A stretch of DNA of 64,000 bases from Paeniglutamicibacter gangotriensis Lz1y (lineage in GTDB: Bacteria; Actinomycetota; Actinomycetes; Actinomycetales; Micrococcaceae), in the NCBI RefSeq assembly GCF_000348945.1, contig NZ_AOCK01000012.1, positions 1 through 64,000 of the forward strand. Reading direction: 5' to 3'. Under the pieces are notes generated by a model. It ran no database searches. It saw only the letters and a program-made list of their open reading frames with translations, and was not told the DNA's origin. A program made the translations under genes and the position numbers. Below, piece by piece: positions 54,486 through 64,000 of this stretch; position 1 is the first letter of the stretch, and the number at the start of each line of letters is the position of its first letter.

Positions 54486-55814
54486 GTGGGAGCCAAGGCC
54501 CTGGAAGCAGAAGCCATCACGCTGCCGCGGCGCACCGTCTCGGCCGAGGATTGGGCGGCGGTGGCCCGCACCGTGCCCGACCGCCTGCTGCGCTGGGGAT
54601 CGATCCTGCCCTACTACGTGCTGCTGGCTGTGTGGATCATCATCGACTCACCGCCGGCGTTGATCGTCGTACTCATCTTCTGGGGTTTCTTCACGGTCTT
54701 CTCCGCTAGGCTAACCCCCTGGCTGGCGGCAACCGGGACCCTGGCACTGCTAGTGGTCGCGGATCCCGAGGGGTGGTTCTTAGCGGTGCTGTGGCTGGGT
54801 GCGGCATGGTTCCTGGGACTCGGACTGGTCGCCGGGGCCAGTGGGATCCGGCTGGCGCTGGCCGTGCGCCGGTGGCGGCTTCATCCCGATGGCCCGAGGG
54901 AGGTTCGGCGGGTCATGCTCAAAAAAACCGGGGCGTTGGGCAAGGCCGGCGGCCGCGTCCGGGCCTTCGCTGTGGCGGCACTCGTTTTTGCCGTGCTGCA
55001 GATGGCGGTGGTGCTGGTGCGCGAACCGGCAACCGAGCTGCGCGAGCTGCCAGGAGCGATCACCCCGGGGGACTCCAGTGTGATGGTTCCCGTGCTGGGG
55101 CTGTCCTTCTGGCTGATGTCCTTCCTGGCGGCCTGGATCGTGGAACGGGTGGCGGGGGACGTGGTCCTGGATGTCCCGGTGGCCCCTGCTGCAGGGCCGC
55201 TGCGTCTGGCTCGGGTGGCGAATTCGGTGCCACAGGCCGAGGCACGGCGTGCCGGCTGCAGCTGTGGGGCCAAGGATCGGGCAACGAACGGCGAGCTGCC
55301 GCAGGTCCTCGAATTAGACGACGAATGCCCGCTGCACGGCATCGAGGCCGTCAACGCCCTGGAACCCGGTCAGTTCCTCCGGGTCGCCCGTGAACCCTGG
55401 GTATGGGGCCAGAATGCCGCGCTGCTGCCGGTGGCTGAGCACGAACGCATGGTGATCATCGGGCTGCATGGTTGGGGGAGCCGGCCCCTGGTGGCCGAGG
55501 CCCCACTGCCGGGGAAAAGCCCCGCGGCACCGACACACACCGGCTACCGCCCGTGGCGCACCGCCGAGGTCTTCAACCGCTCCAAGCGCACCATCCGGTG
55601 GCGCGACACCAAGGACTCCGAAGTAATCCCGGTGGACCCACTGCCCGGCGTCGAGGCGGTCCGGGACAGCATCCAACTCGACGCGGCCGGGATACGCGGG
55701 TTCGCGGTGCGCCGTAACGGTGTGCGACCGCGCTTCGAAACCCAGCCGGCGCCGCTGATGCCCAGGCACCTCCCGCGGCCGGAGCCTAGGACTTCGTCGA
55801 CACCGTCACGGTGA
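54486..55814 (+). CDS. Hypothetical polytopic membrane protein with a Cys/His cluster
   Basis: 442 residues. Six hydrophobic segments (about 40-57, 59-75, 80-92, 98-120, 160-178, 200-220) are followed by a soluble C-terminal region with Cys258, Cys260, Cys281 and His284 (CSC ... CPLH), a possible metal site, and a basic tail. No family recognised. AAGGAGG lies five bases before the GTG start, a strong site. Its 3' end overlaps the convergent methyltransferase by 29 nt. Confidence 0.65.
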   Translation: MGAKALEAEAITLPRRTVSAEDWAAVARTVPDRLLRWGSILPYYVLLAVWIIIDSPPALIVVLIFWGFFTVFSARLTPWLAATGTLALLVVADPEGWFLAVLWLGAAWFLGLGLVAGASGIRLALAVRRWRLHPDGPREVRRVMLKKTGALGKAGGRVRAFAVAALVFAVLQMAVVLVREPATELRELPGAITPGDSSVMVPVLGLSFWLMSFLAAWIVERVAGDVVLDVPVAPAAGPLRLARVANSVPQAEARRAGCSCGAKDRATNGELPQVLELDDECPLHGIEAVNALEPGQFLRVAREPWVWGQNAALLPVAEHERMVIIGLHGWGSRPLVAEAPLPGKSPAAPTHTGYRPWRTAEVFNRSKRTIRWRDTKDSEVIPVDPLPGVEAVRDSIQLDAAGIRGFAVRRNGVRPRFETQPAPLMPRHLPRPEPRTSSTPSR

Positions 55815-56925
55815 ACTTCGGGTTCCGGGCGACCTGGCGGGTGGGGCCAACCAACTTCTCCAACTGCGCCCGGTAGCCCAAATGCGAATTCCAGACGCAC
55901 CAGAGTTCCCCACCGGGAGCCAACACGCGTGCGGCATCGGCGAAAAGCTTCAACGCGATCCCCGCATGCACCGTGTTGCCCATGTGGAACGGCGGGTTCA
56001 GCACCACCAGGGATTCGGAGCCACCGGGCAGCGAACCTAAGGCGTCGTCTTGGACGGCCGTGAGACGTTGTGCCACGGAGTTGGCCGCGGCGGTGGCCCG
56101 GGTGGAAGCCACAGCGGAGGCCGACTGATCGCAGGCATAGACCGAGAGTTGCGGGTATTTCACGGCCAGGAACGTGGCGATGGTCCCGTTGCCGCAGCCC
56201 AAATCCACGGCGCGCTCGACGCCTGCGGGAAGCTGCAGATACTCGAGCAGGAACCGGGTGCCGGGATCCAGTTTGGCCCCGCCAAAGGTCTGCGCGTAGG
56301 CGCGCAAGTGCAGCGGGGCCTGCAGCCCCAGCTCGTGGGAGGCATGCAATGGGAATCGGGAGACCGGCCGATCGGCGGGCTGGCGCAGCCGCCTCGCGGT
56401 GAGCACCCGGGACTTCTGCCGGCCCAGCGAAGCGGTGACGGTGCCGAAGTAGCGTCCCAGCACCTCATTCATGGTGTGGTTCATGTGCTTGATGCGCCCG
56501 GCGGCCAGCACCACCACCTGCTCGTCGGCATGCTCCGCCACGAATCCGAGCAGCTCCTCCAGGGCATCGAGCGACCTGGGGAGCGCCAGCAGCACCAGCT
56601 GCGCACCGGTGAGCAGTTCGGCGCCCAGCGGCAGCTGGCGGTAGTCCCCGGTGCGTTCGGGCAGCAGAGCCGCGGCGTTGGCATCGGTGGCACGGGCCCC
56701 GGAGAGTGCATCCTGGTGCACGCGCAGCCCGCGCAGGCCGGCATCGAGGGCACCGAGAGTCAGCGCGCCGTAGTGGTCGCCCAGGATGACCCCGCGTCCG
56801 GGTTCGGTGGGCCAGCCTGCCTCCGCCGCCAGCTCGAGCAGTAGCCGGTCCGCGGCATCGACGGCGTGCAGGTTCTCTGCTTCGACGTCGGGCCAACGGC
56901 GCAAATCATCAAAATTAAGGCTCAT
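55786..56925 (-). CDS. RsmC/RlmG-type class I SAM-dependent methyltransferase
   Basis: 379 residues. The C-terminal half has SAM motif I VDLGCGNGTIATFLA and the catalytic NPPFHMGNTV motif typical of guanine-N2 rRNA methyltransferases. The N-terminal half is a degenerate methyltransferase-like domain, as in RsmC and RlmG. Best guess is 23S or 16S rRNA m2G formation. The ATG at 56925 overlaps the upstream yigZ stop (ATGA), which favours it over the ATG at 56940. Confidence 0.83.
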   Translation of the reverse strand: MSLNFDDLRRWPDVEAENLHAVDAADRLLLELAAEAGWPTEPGRGVILGDHYGALTLGALDAGLRGLRVHQDALSGARATDANAAALLPERTGDYRQLPLGAELLTGAQLVLLALPRSLDALEELLGFVAEHADEQVVVLAAGRIKHMNHTMNEVLGRYFGTVTASLGRQKSRVLTARRLRQPADRPVSRFPLHASHELGLQAPLHLRAYAQTFGGAKLDPGTRFLLEYLQLPAGVERAVDLGCGNGTIATFLAVKYPQLSVYACDQSASAVASTRATAAANSVAQRLTAVQDDALGSLPGGSESLVVLNPPFHMGNTVHAGIALKLFADAARVLAPGGELWCVWNSHLGYRAQLEKLVGPTRQVARNPKFTVTVSTKS

Positions 56926-57596
56926 CGCACATCCACCCATTCGGTTCCCAAGTCTTCGGCATGCGAGGCCCCGGCCGTGAGCGTGGCCAACCGATCGTTA
57001 AAGCCCGTCAGGATCGTGGCATCATCGTTCAACGCCACTCGCAGCGTTGCTGCCGAGTCCCCGTAATCGGTGCCCAGCACCTGCACTCCGGCGGAGCGCA
57101 GATCATTTTCTAGCCGCCCTGCCGCGGCGTAGTCTGCCTCGACACCCAGGATTCGCAGGCGTTCGCGGCGCAGCAGCGGGGCCGCCTCCAGGGTGCTGGA
57201 TACCGACTCGGAGTAGGCGCGCACCAGCCCTCCTGCACCCAGCAGGATCCCACCGAAATAGCGCACGACCACCGCGGCGATGTCGGAGAGATCGGCGGAG
57301 CCGGAGGCGGTCTCGCGTTTGGCCAGCGCGTCGAGCATCGGGATGCCGGCGGTGCCCGAGGGCTCACCGTCGTCGTTGCTGCGCATCGCGGTGCGGTCGG
57401 CTCCCAGGATGAAGGCGCTGCAGTGGTGCCGGGCGTCGAAGTGCTTCTTGCGCAGTTCGGCCACCAGGGCGCGGGCCTGCCCCTCGGACTCGACCCGTCG
57501 TAGGTAGGTGATGAAGCGCGAGCGCTTGATCTCCAGCTCGTGGACGTATTGGCCGTCCACCGTCGTATAGGCCGTCGCCACGGAATCGTTGTTCAT
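56922..57596 (-). CDS. YigZ/IMPACT family protein
   Basis: 224 residues of the UPF0029 family. RSRFITYLRRVES, then SNDDGEPSGTAGIPML and the signature VVVRYFGGILLGAGGLVRAYSES are diagnostic. The C-terminal part is a small ferredoxin-like domain. The molecular role is not established; the eukaryotic relative IMPACT modulates translation stress. TAGACT lies nine bases before the ATG on the minus strand. First gene of a two-gene operon with the methyltransferase. Confidence 0.88.
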   Translation of the reverse strand: MNNDSVATAYTTVDGQYVHELEIKRSRFITYLRRVESEGQARALVAELRKKHFDARHHCSAFILGADRTAMRSNDDGEPSGTAGIPMLDALAKRETASGSADLSDIAAVVVRYFGGILLGAGGLVRAYSESVSSTLEAAPLLRRERLRILGVEADYAAAGRLENDLRSAGVQVLGTDYGDSAATLRVALNDDATILTGFNDRLATLTAGASHAEDLGTEWVDVR

Positions 57597-57615
57597 TACC
57601 GATCCAGTCTAGTCA

Positions 57616-58711
57616 ATGGGCGCCGGAGCATTGTCGGTGCCGGTGCGCGGTGGAAGAATCGGGGGCGGGGACACCTACGTGAAACGGGGCGGGGCAAGGG
57701 TGCTGCGACTGAGTTTGCTGGGGGAGCAACGACTGAGTCGCCGGGGCGCGGACCTGGCGGCGGGTGGGTCGCGCGTCGTGGAGCTGCTGGCCTACCTGGT
57801 GTTGCACCCGGGGATCAGGGTGCCGCGGGCCGTGCTGGCCGGGACCTTCTGGCCCGAGACCTCCCAGCCCCAGGCCATGACCAACCTGCGCCGCGAGCTG
57901 TACAACCTGCGCCGGCTGCTGGGCGATGTTGCGGTCTTGGAGGTGTCCGACGGTGCCATCGGGGCTATCCCGCGCGCCGGGTTAGGCGTGGACGTGCAAC
58001 TTTTTAGCGCCGAGCGCACCGCGGCGCTGGAGGCCACCGCGGCAGATGACCCGGACGGTTTCCTGGTCCACGCACGGGCGGCACTGCATCAATACCGGGG
58101 GGAGCTGATGCCGGGGAACTACTCCGACTGGGTGCCGGGGCACCGCCAGCGGCTGCTGCGCGAATGCACGGACCTCTGCGACCAGCTCGCCTCCGTTTTG
58201 ACCGCGCAGGGCCAGGGACAAGCAGCCTTGGAGGTGGCCGGACGCCGGGTAGCCATCGCGCCGCTGGAAGAACCGGGACACCGCTCCCTGATCCGCGCCC
58301 ACCTGGCCCTGGGAGATCGGCCCGGCGCACTGCAGGCCTTCCATCGCTGCACCGAGCTGCTCGAACGCGAGCTGGGTGTGGCGTCCGCGGCCGAGACCGG
58401 ACGGCTCGTGGGTTCGGGACCCGCGCCGCCGGCGGTGCGGTTTCCCACCGGGAACACCGGTCCCGATGGCGGACGCACGCCGATCGGACGGCGAAGAGAG
58501 ATGGGGGTGCTGCGCCACTGCTGGCAGGAGGCACGCGCCGGCGGAAGCGGGCTACTGGTACTCACCGGAGGTCCGGGCGTGGGCAAAACGCACCTGGCCG
58601 CGGCGCTGGGGAGACCTGGTCGGATCCACCGGTGCGGTGGTCGCCCGGGCGGGGTGCGTGGATTTGGTCGGCAGCATCCCGCTGGCGCCGGTGGCCGCAT
58701 GGTTACGCAGC
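57616..58711 (+). pseudogene. SARP-type (BTAD) transcriptional regulator, frameshifted and truncated
   Basis: The frame from 57616 encodes a winged-helix DNA-binding part (LRLSLLGEQRLS; AVLAGTFWPE; AMTNLRRELYNLRRLLG), a bacterial transcriptional activation domain to about residue 275, and the start of an AAA ATPase with Walker A GGPGVGKTH. At the GGGG run 58608-58611 one extra G throws the frame off. Removing it restores continuous ATPase-like sequence (GDLVGSTGAVVARAG, CVDLVGSIPLAPVAAWLRS) to about 58711, where similarity stops and a different gene begins. An in-frame GTG at 57679 is an alternative start. Confidence 0.75.
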
Positions 58712-59134
58712 CGGGAGATCGCCACCGAGATCTCCGATGCGGCCATCGAGGTGCACGCCAGGTTCGGGGCCACCCTGCCCACCGGGCACTCCTCCTTGCA
58801 CCTGTATCCGATCGACGGGGCAGCGGCCCGGGTGCCCCCAGATGCCACGGCCTTCGCCTACCGGGACGGTGGCTGGGCGGGGGTGATTGTGGGTGTCGAC
58901 CCGGATCCGGCCAATGCGGAACTGATCACCGATTGGACCAAGTCGTACCATGATCAGCTGCACCCCACCACGGCCGGCGGGGCGTACGTGAACTTCATGA
59001 TGGATGAGGGAAACGATCGGATCCGCGCCTCCTACCTGCACAACTATGAGCGGCTGGCCCGCATCAAGGCGCAGTACGACCCGGCGAATCTGTTCAGTCA
59101 CAACCAGAACATCGTGCCCGCGGCTGTAAGCTAG
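58712..59134 (+). pseudogene. C-terminal fragment of a FAD-linked oxidase (berberine-bridge type)
   Basis: About 140 codons, read in the frame that continues the corrected SARP frame. The sequence (HLYPIDGAAARVPPDATAF, then FMMDEGNDRIRASYLHNYERL and AQYDPANLFSHNQNI) is the C-terminal BBE region of FAD-binding oxidases. The FAD-binding domain is missing. It is joined in frame to the SARP ATPase fragment, as if a deletion removed everything between. SARP regulators often neighbour such oxidases, which makes deletion a simple explanation. Confidence 0.72.
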
Positions 59135-59138
59135 GCGC

Positions 59139-59747
59139 ATGCTTAATGTTGGTCTGACAGGCGGAATTGCCGCAGGGAAATCCGCGGTTGCACGTTTATT
59201 GGTCGAACGCGGTGCGGTGCTCATTGACGCCGACGCGATCGCACGCGAGGTGGTGGAACCTTCAACCCCAGGGTTGGAGGCCATCACCGCCGCTTTCGGC
59301 CCCTCGGTGCTGGACGCCGACGGCGCCCTTGACCGTCCCGCGCTGGGCGCGCTGGTGTTCGCCGATGCGTCCTTGCGCGAGGAACTGAACTCCATCGTGC
59401 ACCCGCTGGTGCGTGCCGAGGCTAACCGACGCCGTGCCGCGGCACCGGCAGACGCGGTGGTCGTCCAAGACATCCCGCTGCTGGTGGAGACCGGGCAGGT
59501 CAAGGACTTTGATCTGGTGCTGGTGGTCGCCGCACCCCTGGAGGAACGGTTGCGGCGCCTGGTGACGGACCGGTCGATGACCCTGGCCGATGCCCGGGCT
59601 CGGATTGCCGCGCAGGCCAGCGACAAGGAACGCGCGGCGGTCGCCGACGTGGTGATCAAGAATTTCGGCACGCTCGAAGAGCTGCGCCAGAGTGTCAACG
59701 AGATCTGGGAGGCGCACATTGCCCCAGCCATTAACCATGCCCACTGA
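59139..59747 (+). CDS. coaE: Dephospho-CoA kinase
   Basis: Last step of coenzyme A synthesis. 202 residues. The P-loop GLTGGIAAGKS (AA where GS is usual), DADAIAREVV and the lid-region Arg residues (RLRRLVTDRSM) are present. TAAGCT, overlapping the stop of the preceding fragment, lies six bases before the ATG, suggesting a leaderless message. The small membrane-protein gene starts inside its 3' end. Confidence 0.95.
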   Translation: MLNVGLTGGIAAGKSAVARLLVERGAVLIDADAIAREVVEPSTPGLEAITAAFGPSVLDADGALDRPALGALVFADASLREELNSIVHPLVRAEANRRRAAAPADAVVVQDIPLLVETGQVKDFDLVLVVAAPLEERLRRLVTDRSMTLADARARIAAQASDKERAAVADVVIKNFGTLEELRQSVNEIWEAHIAPAINHAH

Positions 59748-60063
59748 TCGCGAAGCGGCGAAGGCCGAACTTACCGCGCAGCTTCAAACCGAAACGGCCA
59801 AGGCCCGCCAAGAGATGCTCATCATCCGGCTGATCTGGGTGCTGGCGGGGGTAACGCTGCTGATCTCCGTGGTGCTCTGGGTCGGCTACGGCGGACGGGA
59901 GCAGTACATCTCGCGTTCCACCGGCTACGATTCCACGGTGCTGCTGCCGGCCTGGCTGGCACTGGCCGGACTCTTGTCCGCCACTGCCGCGACGGTGCTG
60001 TTCATGATCCGGTTGATGCGCGACGCGCTGGGCAATATCGTGCAGAAACAGGTCAGGAAGTGA
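59737..60063 (+). CDS. Small hypothetical membrane protein
   Basis: 108 residues: a charged N-terminal helix (EAAKAELTAQLQTETAKARQEM), a transmembrane helix (about 29-48), a polar loop, and a second helix (about 68-91). No family recognised. The start is uncertain. ATG 59737 lacks a ribosome site, while an in-frame TTG at 59719 has GGAGG six bases upstream. It overlaps coaE and the next gene (GTGA), so the three are coupled. Confidence 0.6.
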   Translation: MPTDREAAKAELTAQLQTETAKARQEMLIIRLIWVLAGVTLLISVVLWVGYGGREQYISRSTGYDSTVLLPAWLALAGLLSATAATVLFMIRLMRDALGNIVQKQVRK

Positions 60064-60533
60064 ATACCGCGCTGGTCGCCGAATCTTTCATCGCCCTGGA
60101 CCCCGCAGATGGCACCGCGGCCCAGCTGGTCAGCATCCAACGCGATGCCCAACGTACCGCGACGCTGCCGGGCACCCGCGGCGCGGTCCAGCTGCGCTAT
60201 CACTCCCTGCACCTGCTGCCCGTTGAGCTGGTCGATGACCTGCCCGGCATCTGGCACGCACTGCTCGAGGCCGTCGAAGGTTTCCTGGCCATGGGTAGTG
60301 CCACGGTTGCCTTCCCCACCCTCGAGACGGAAATCGTGCTTGAGAGCACCGGGAAGCTCACCAGGTTCACCGCCGGGAAGATCAAGCACCTGGTGGATCC
60401 AGCTGAGCTTATCGGAGGCATCCTGGACGGGGCGCAGGCGTACTTCGGCTTCGCGCCGGAGGTTGACGGTGCCGCGGCGACACGCATCGGGCGGTTGCGT
60501 GCCAGCGCACAGGCGGCAGGTCTTTTCGCCTGA
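60060..60533 (+). CDS. Hypothetical protein
   Basis: 157 residues starting with GTG that overlaps the previous stop. No transmembrane segments and no recognised family; an alpha/beta protein with the distinctive blocks YHSLHLLPVELVDDLPGIW, ATVAFPTLETEIVLES and YFGFAPEVDG. Coupling to coaE and proximity to uvrB give no functional hint. Confidence 0.55.
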   Translation: MNTALVAESFIALDPADGTAAQLVSIQRDAQRTATLPGTRGAVQLRYHSLHLLPVELVDDLPGIWHALLEAVEGFLAMGSATVAFPTLETEIVLESTGKLTRFTAGKIKHLVDPAELIGGILDGAQAYFGFAPEVDGAAATRIGRLRASAQAAGLFA

Positions 60534-60580
60534 GGCGAGCAGGACCCCAAAGCATCGGTGGCAGGGCGTAGCCTTGGTAC

Positions 60581-62683
<2,103 letters not shown>

Positions 62684-62747
62684 GCACCAGGCCAACTTTT
62701 TGCGGCGCGCACGAGGCCCGAGCTGTGTGCGGCGCCGGGCCGTGGGG

Positions 62748-62753
62748 TAGAAT
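62748..62753 (+). promoter_or_regulatory. Possible -10 element for the terC transcript
   Basis: TAGAAT at 62748-62753 would start transcription near 62760, exactly where the manganese riboswitch begins. The matching -35 region (near 62725, GTGTGC) is poor, so this is tentative. Confidence 0.4.
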
Positions 62754-62760
62754 GAAGTCA

Positions 62761-62884
62761 GCGTAGGGGAGTATCCCGAAGTGCTGTGATCGTCAACACG
62801 CCAGGCATCGTTGCCTGGCCGGGCGCAGCGGCCGACCTTGATTCAAGGCGGCGGAGAGACTTGCGGAAATTCGCATACCCCTTG
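62761..62884 (+). promoter_or_regulatory. yybP-ykoY (manganese) riboswitch
   Basis: The conserved boxes are visible: AGGGGAGTA (62765-62773) and GCGGAGAGACTTGCGG (from 62851). P1 pairs AGGGG (62765-62769) with CCCCT (62878-62882). A perfect hairpin CCAGGCA/TGCCTGG around TCGT is at 62801-62818, and CCTTG/CAAGG at 62836-62848. This class senses Mn2+ and often precedes TerC-family genes. The 3' P1 strand ends against the ribosome site, suggesting translational control. Confidence 0.85.
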
Positions 62885-62896
62885 AAAGGTCCATCC

Positions 62897-63958
62897 TTGT
62901 CATCGTTGATCCTGCCTCTGCAGACAGGCGCACCGACACTGTCGCTGCAATTTGAAATCATTTCCTTCGCGGTCCTCGGAGCCATCCTGCTCTTCGACCT
63001 GCTCTACGTGGTCAAGCGCCCGCACGAACCCTCGATGAAGGAAGCCGGCCTCTGGGTCGGGTTCTACGTCACCCTGGCCATCGCCTTCGGCGGACTCCTC
63101 TTCTGGCAGGCCGGCCCCGAATATGGCCAGCAGTTCATGGCCGGTTGGATCACCGAATACTCGCTGAGCGTGGACAACTTGTTCGTGTTCATCATCATCA
63201 TGGCCCGCTTTGCGGTTCCGCGTAAGTACCAGCAAGAAGTGCTGATGTTCGGCATCATTATCGCGTTGATCCTGCGCGGCATCTTCATCATGCTCGGCGC
63301 CGCGGTCATCGAGAACTACTCGTGGGTCTTTTACATCTTCGGCGCCTTCCTGCTCTACACCGCCTGGAAGCAGGCCTTCGAGAAGAACGACGAGGACGAA
63401 GGCCCGGACGCCAACAGCGGCTTCGTTTACAAGCTGACCAAGAACCTGCCGATCTCCAAGGAGTACGACGGGAACAAGCTTCGCACCACAGTTGATGGCA
63501 AGCGCCTGTTCACCCCGATGGTGCTGGTTTTCATCACCATCGGCATGACCGACCTGCTCTTCGCCGTTGACTCGATCCCGGCGATCTTCGGCCTGACGCA
63601 AAGCGCGTTCATCGTCTTCACCGCAAACATCTTTGCGCTGATGGGCCTGCGCCAGCTCTACTTCCTGCTCGGCGGGCTGATGAACCGTCTGGTGTTCTTG
63701 CAGCACGGTCTCTCGATCATCCTCGCATTCATCGGCGTCAAGCTGGTCTTCCACGCCATGCACGTGAACGAACTGCCGTTCCTCAACGGCGGCAAGCCGA
63801 TCGAATGGGCCCCGGAAATCTCCACCAACCTCTCACTGTTCGTCATCCTGGGCACCATCGTGCTCACCACGGTGCTGAGCCTCTGGTCCCCGTGGGGCAA
63901 GAAGGCCGCGGCCGCTTCCGAGGCAGCGAAACAAGACAACACCACCGACACCGAGTAA
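62897..63958 (+). CDS. TerC family integral membrane protein
   Basis: 353 residues with about nine transmembrane helices. Two family blocks carry the acidic residues: EYSLSVDNLFVFIIIM and FITIGMTDLLFAVDSIPAIFGLT. TerC/YceF-type proteins are linked to Mn2+ export or metalation of secreted proteins, which agrees with the riboswitch. The TTG at 62897 has AAAGG seven bases upstream; the GTG at 62786 lies inside the riboswitch and is rejected. The C-terminus is a short polar tail. Confidence 0.9.
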   Translation: MSSLILPLQTGAPTLSLQFEIISFAVLGAILLFDLLYVVKRPHEPSMKEAGLWVGFYVTLAIAFGGLLFWQAGPEYGQQFMAGWITEYSLSVDNLFVFIIIMARFAVPRKYQQEVLMFGIIIALILRGIFIMLGAAVIENYSWVFYIFGAFLLYTAWKQAFEKNDEDEGPDANSGFVYKLTKNLPISKEYDGNKLRTTVDGKRLFTPMVLVFITIGMTDLLFAVDSIPAIFGLTQSAFIVFTANIFALMGLRQLYFLLGGLMNRLVFLQHGLSIILAFIGVKLVFHAMHVNELPFLNGGKPIEWAPEISTNLSLFVILGTIVLTTVLSLWSPWGKKAAAASEAAKQDNTTDTE

Positions 63959-63969
63959 AACTTCGTGTC

Positions 63970-63993
63970 CCCCGCATCGGGGTCCGACTTTTT
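63970..63993 (+). terminator. Intrinsic terminator after the TerC gene
   Basis: CCCCG (63970-63974) pairs with CGGGG (63978-63982) around a 3-nt loop, followed seven bases later by TTTTT (63989-63993). Short stem but with a U-tract, 12 nt after the stop codon. Confidence 0.7.
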
Positions 63994-64000
63994 CGCAGTT

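Noticed and set aside
62786-62896. TerC N-terminal extension from GTG 62786
   Set aside because: It translates the riboswitch aptamer, and TTG 62897 has a proper ribosome site.

Overview
The window is a chromosomal segment of a high-GC Gram-positive bacterium. Gene order, codon use, GTG/TTG starts and actinobacterial families (PdtaR-type ANTAR regulator, HGxxPAAW-like protein, Trp-operon membrane protein, Eis-like acetyltransferases, TIGR03085-like protein) point to Actinomycetota, most likely Micrococcaceae (Arthrobacter/Paeniglutamicibacter-like). The family assignment is inference. Almost all of it is housekeeping DNA. I see no prophage, insertion sequence, CRISPR array or rRNA.

Layout. 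1-0.3 kb: three minus-strand tRNAs (Val, Cys, Gly). 0.5-9.8 kb: a PD-(D/E)XK nuclease-like gene, then def-fmt-rsmB-rpe, then an FMN riboswitch followed by a full riboflavin operon (pnuX-ribD-ribE-ribBA-ribH). 9.9-13.6 kb: a small accessory patch with an SQR-like flavoprotein, a solitary DNA methyltransferase, a Phd/YefM-RelE-type toxin-antitoxin pair and a VOC protein. 13.7-24.9 kb: HIT protein, hisE-hisG-hisF, a GNAT enzyme, then hisI-trpE-two small membrane proteins-trpC-trpB-trpA-lgt, closed by a strong hairpin. 25-33 kb: gltB-gltD and pyk. 33-41.6 kb: RidA, tRNA-Leu(CAA), PdtaR, sugar epimerase, a YrdC/Sua5-family protein, a GPH-type transporter with a sphingosine-1-phosphate-lyase-like decarboxylase, and a PiT phosphate transporter with its own promoter. 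41.7-51.3 kb: DHFR-like protein, small kinase-like protein, thioesterase, polA, two tandem Eis-like acetyltransferases, a lipoprotein deacetylase and rpsA. 51.4-64 kb: an intracellular-type subtilase overlapping a small I9-like protein, several hypotheticals, an RlmG-like methyltransferase and YigZ, a broken SARP regulator joined to the tail of a FAD oxidase, coaE, uvrB, and a TerC protein behind a yybP-ykoY (manganese) riboswitch.

Regulation visible in the sequence: two riboswitches; several strong intrinsic-terminator hairpins; sigma-70-like promoters for pit and rpsA; an autoregulatory-looking operator in which two TGTACA sites occupy the -35 and -10 of the toxin-antitoxin promoter; and a recurring TANNNT-N6/7-start arrangement suggesting leaderless transcription of about nine genes.

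The best candidates for something undescribed are the subtilase plus overlapping stand-alone propeptide-like protein, the SARP/FAD-oxidase chimeric remnant, and the mini-ORF coupled to the solitary methyltransferase.
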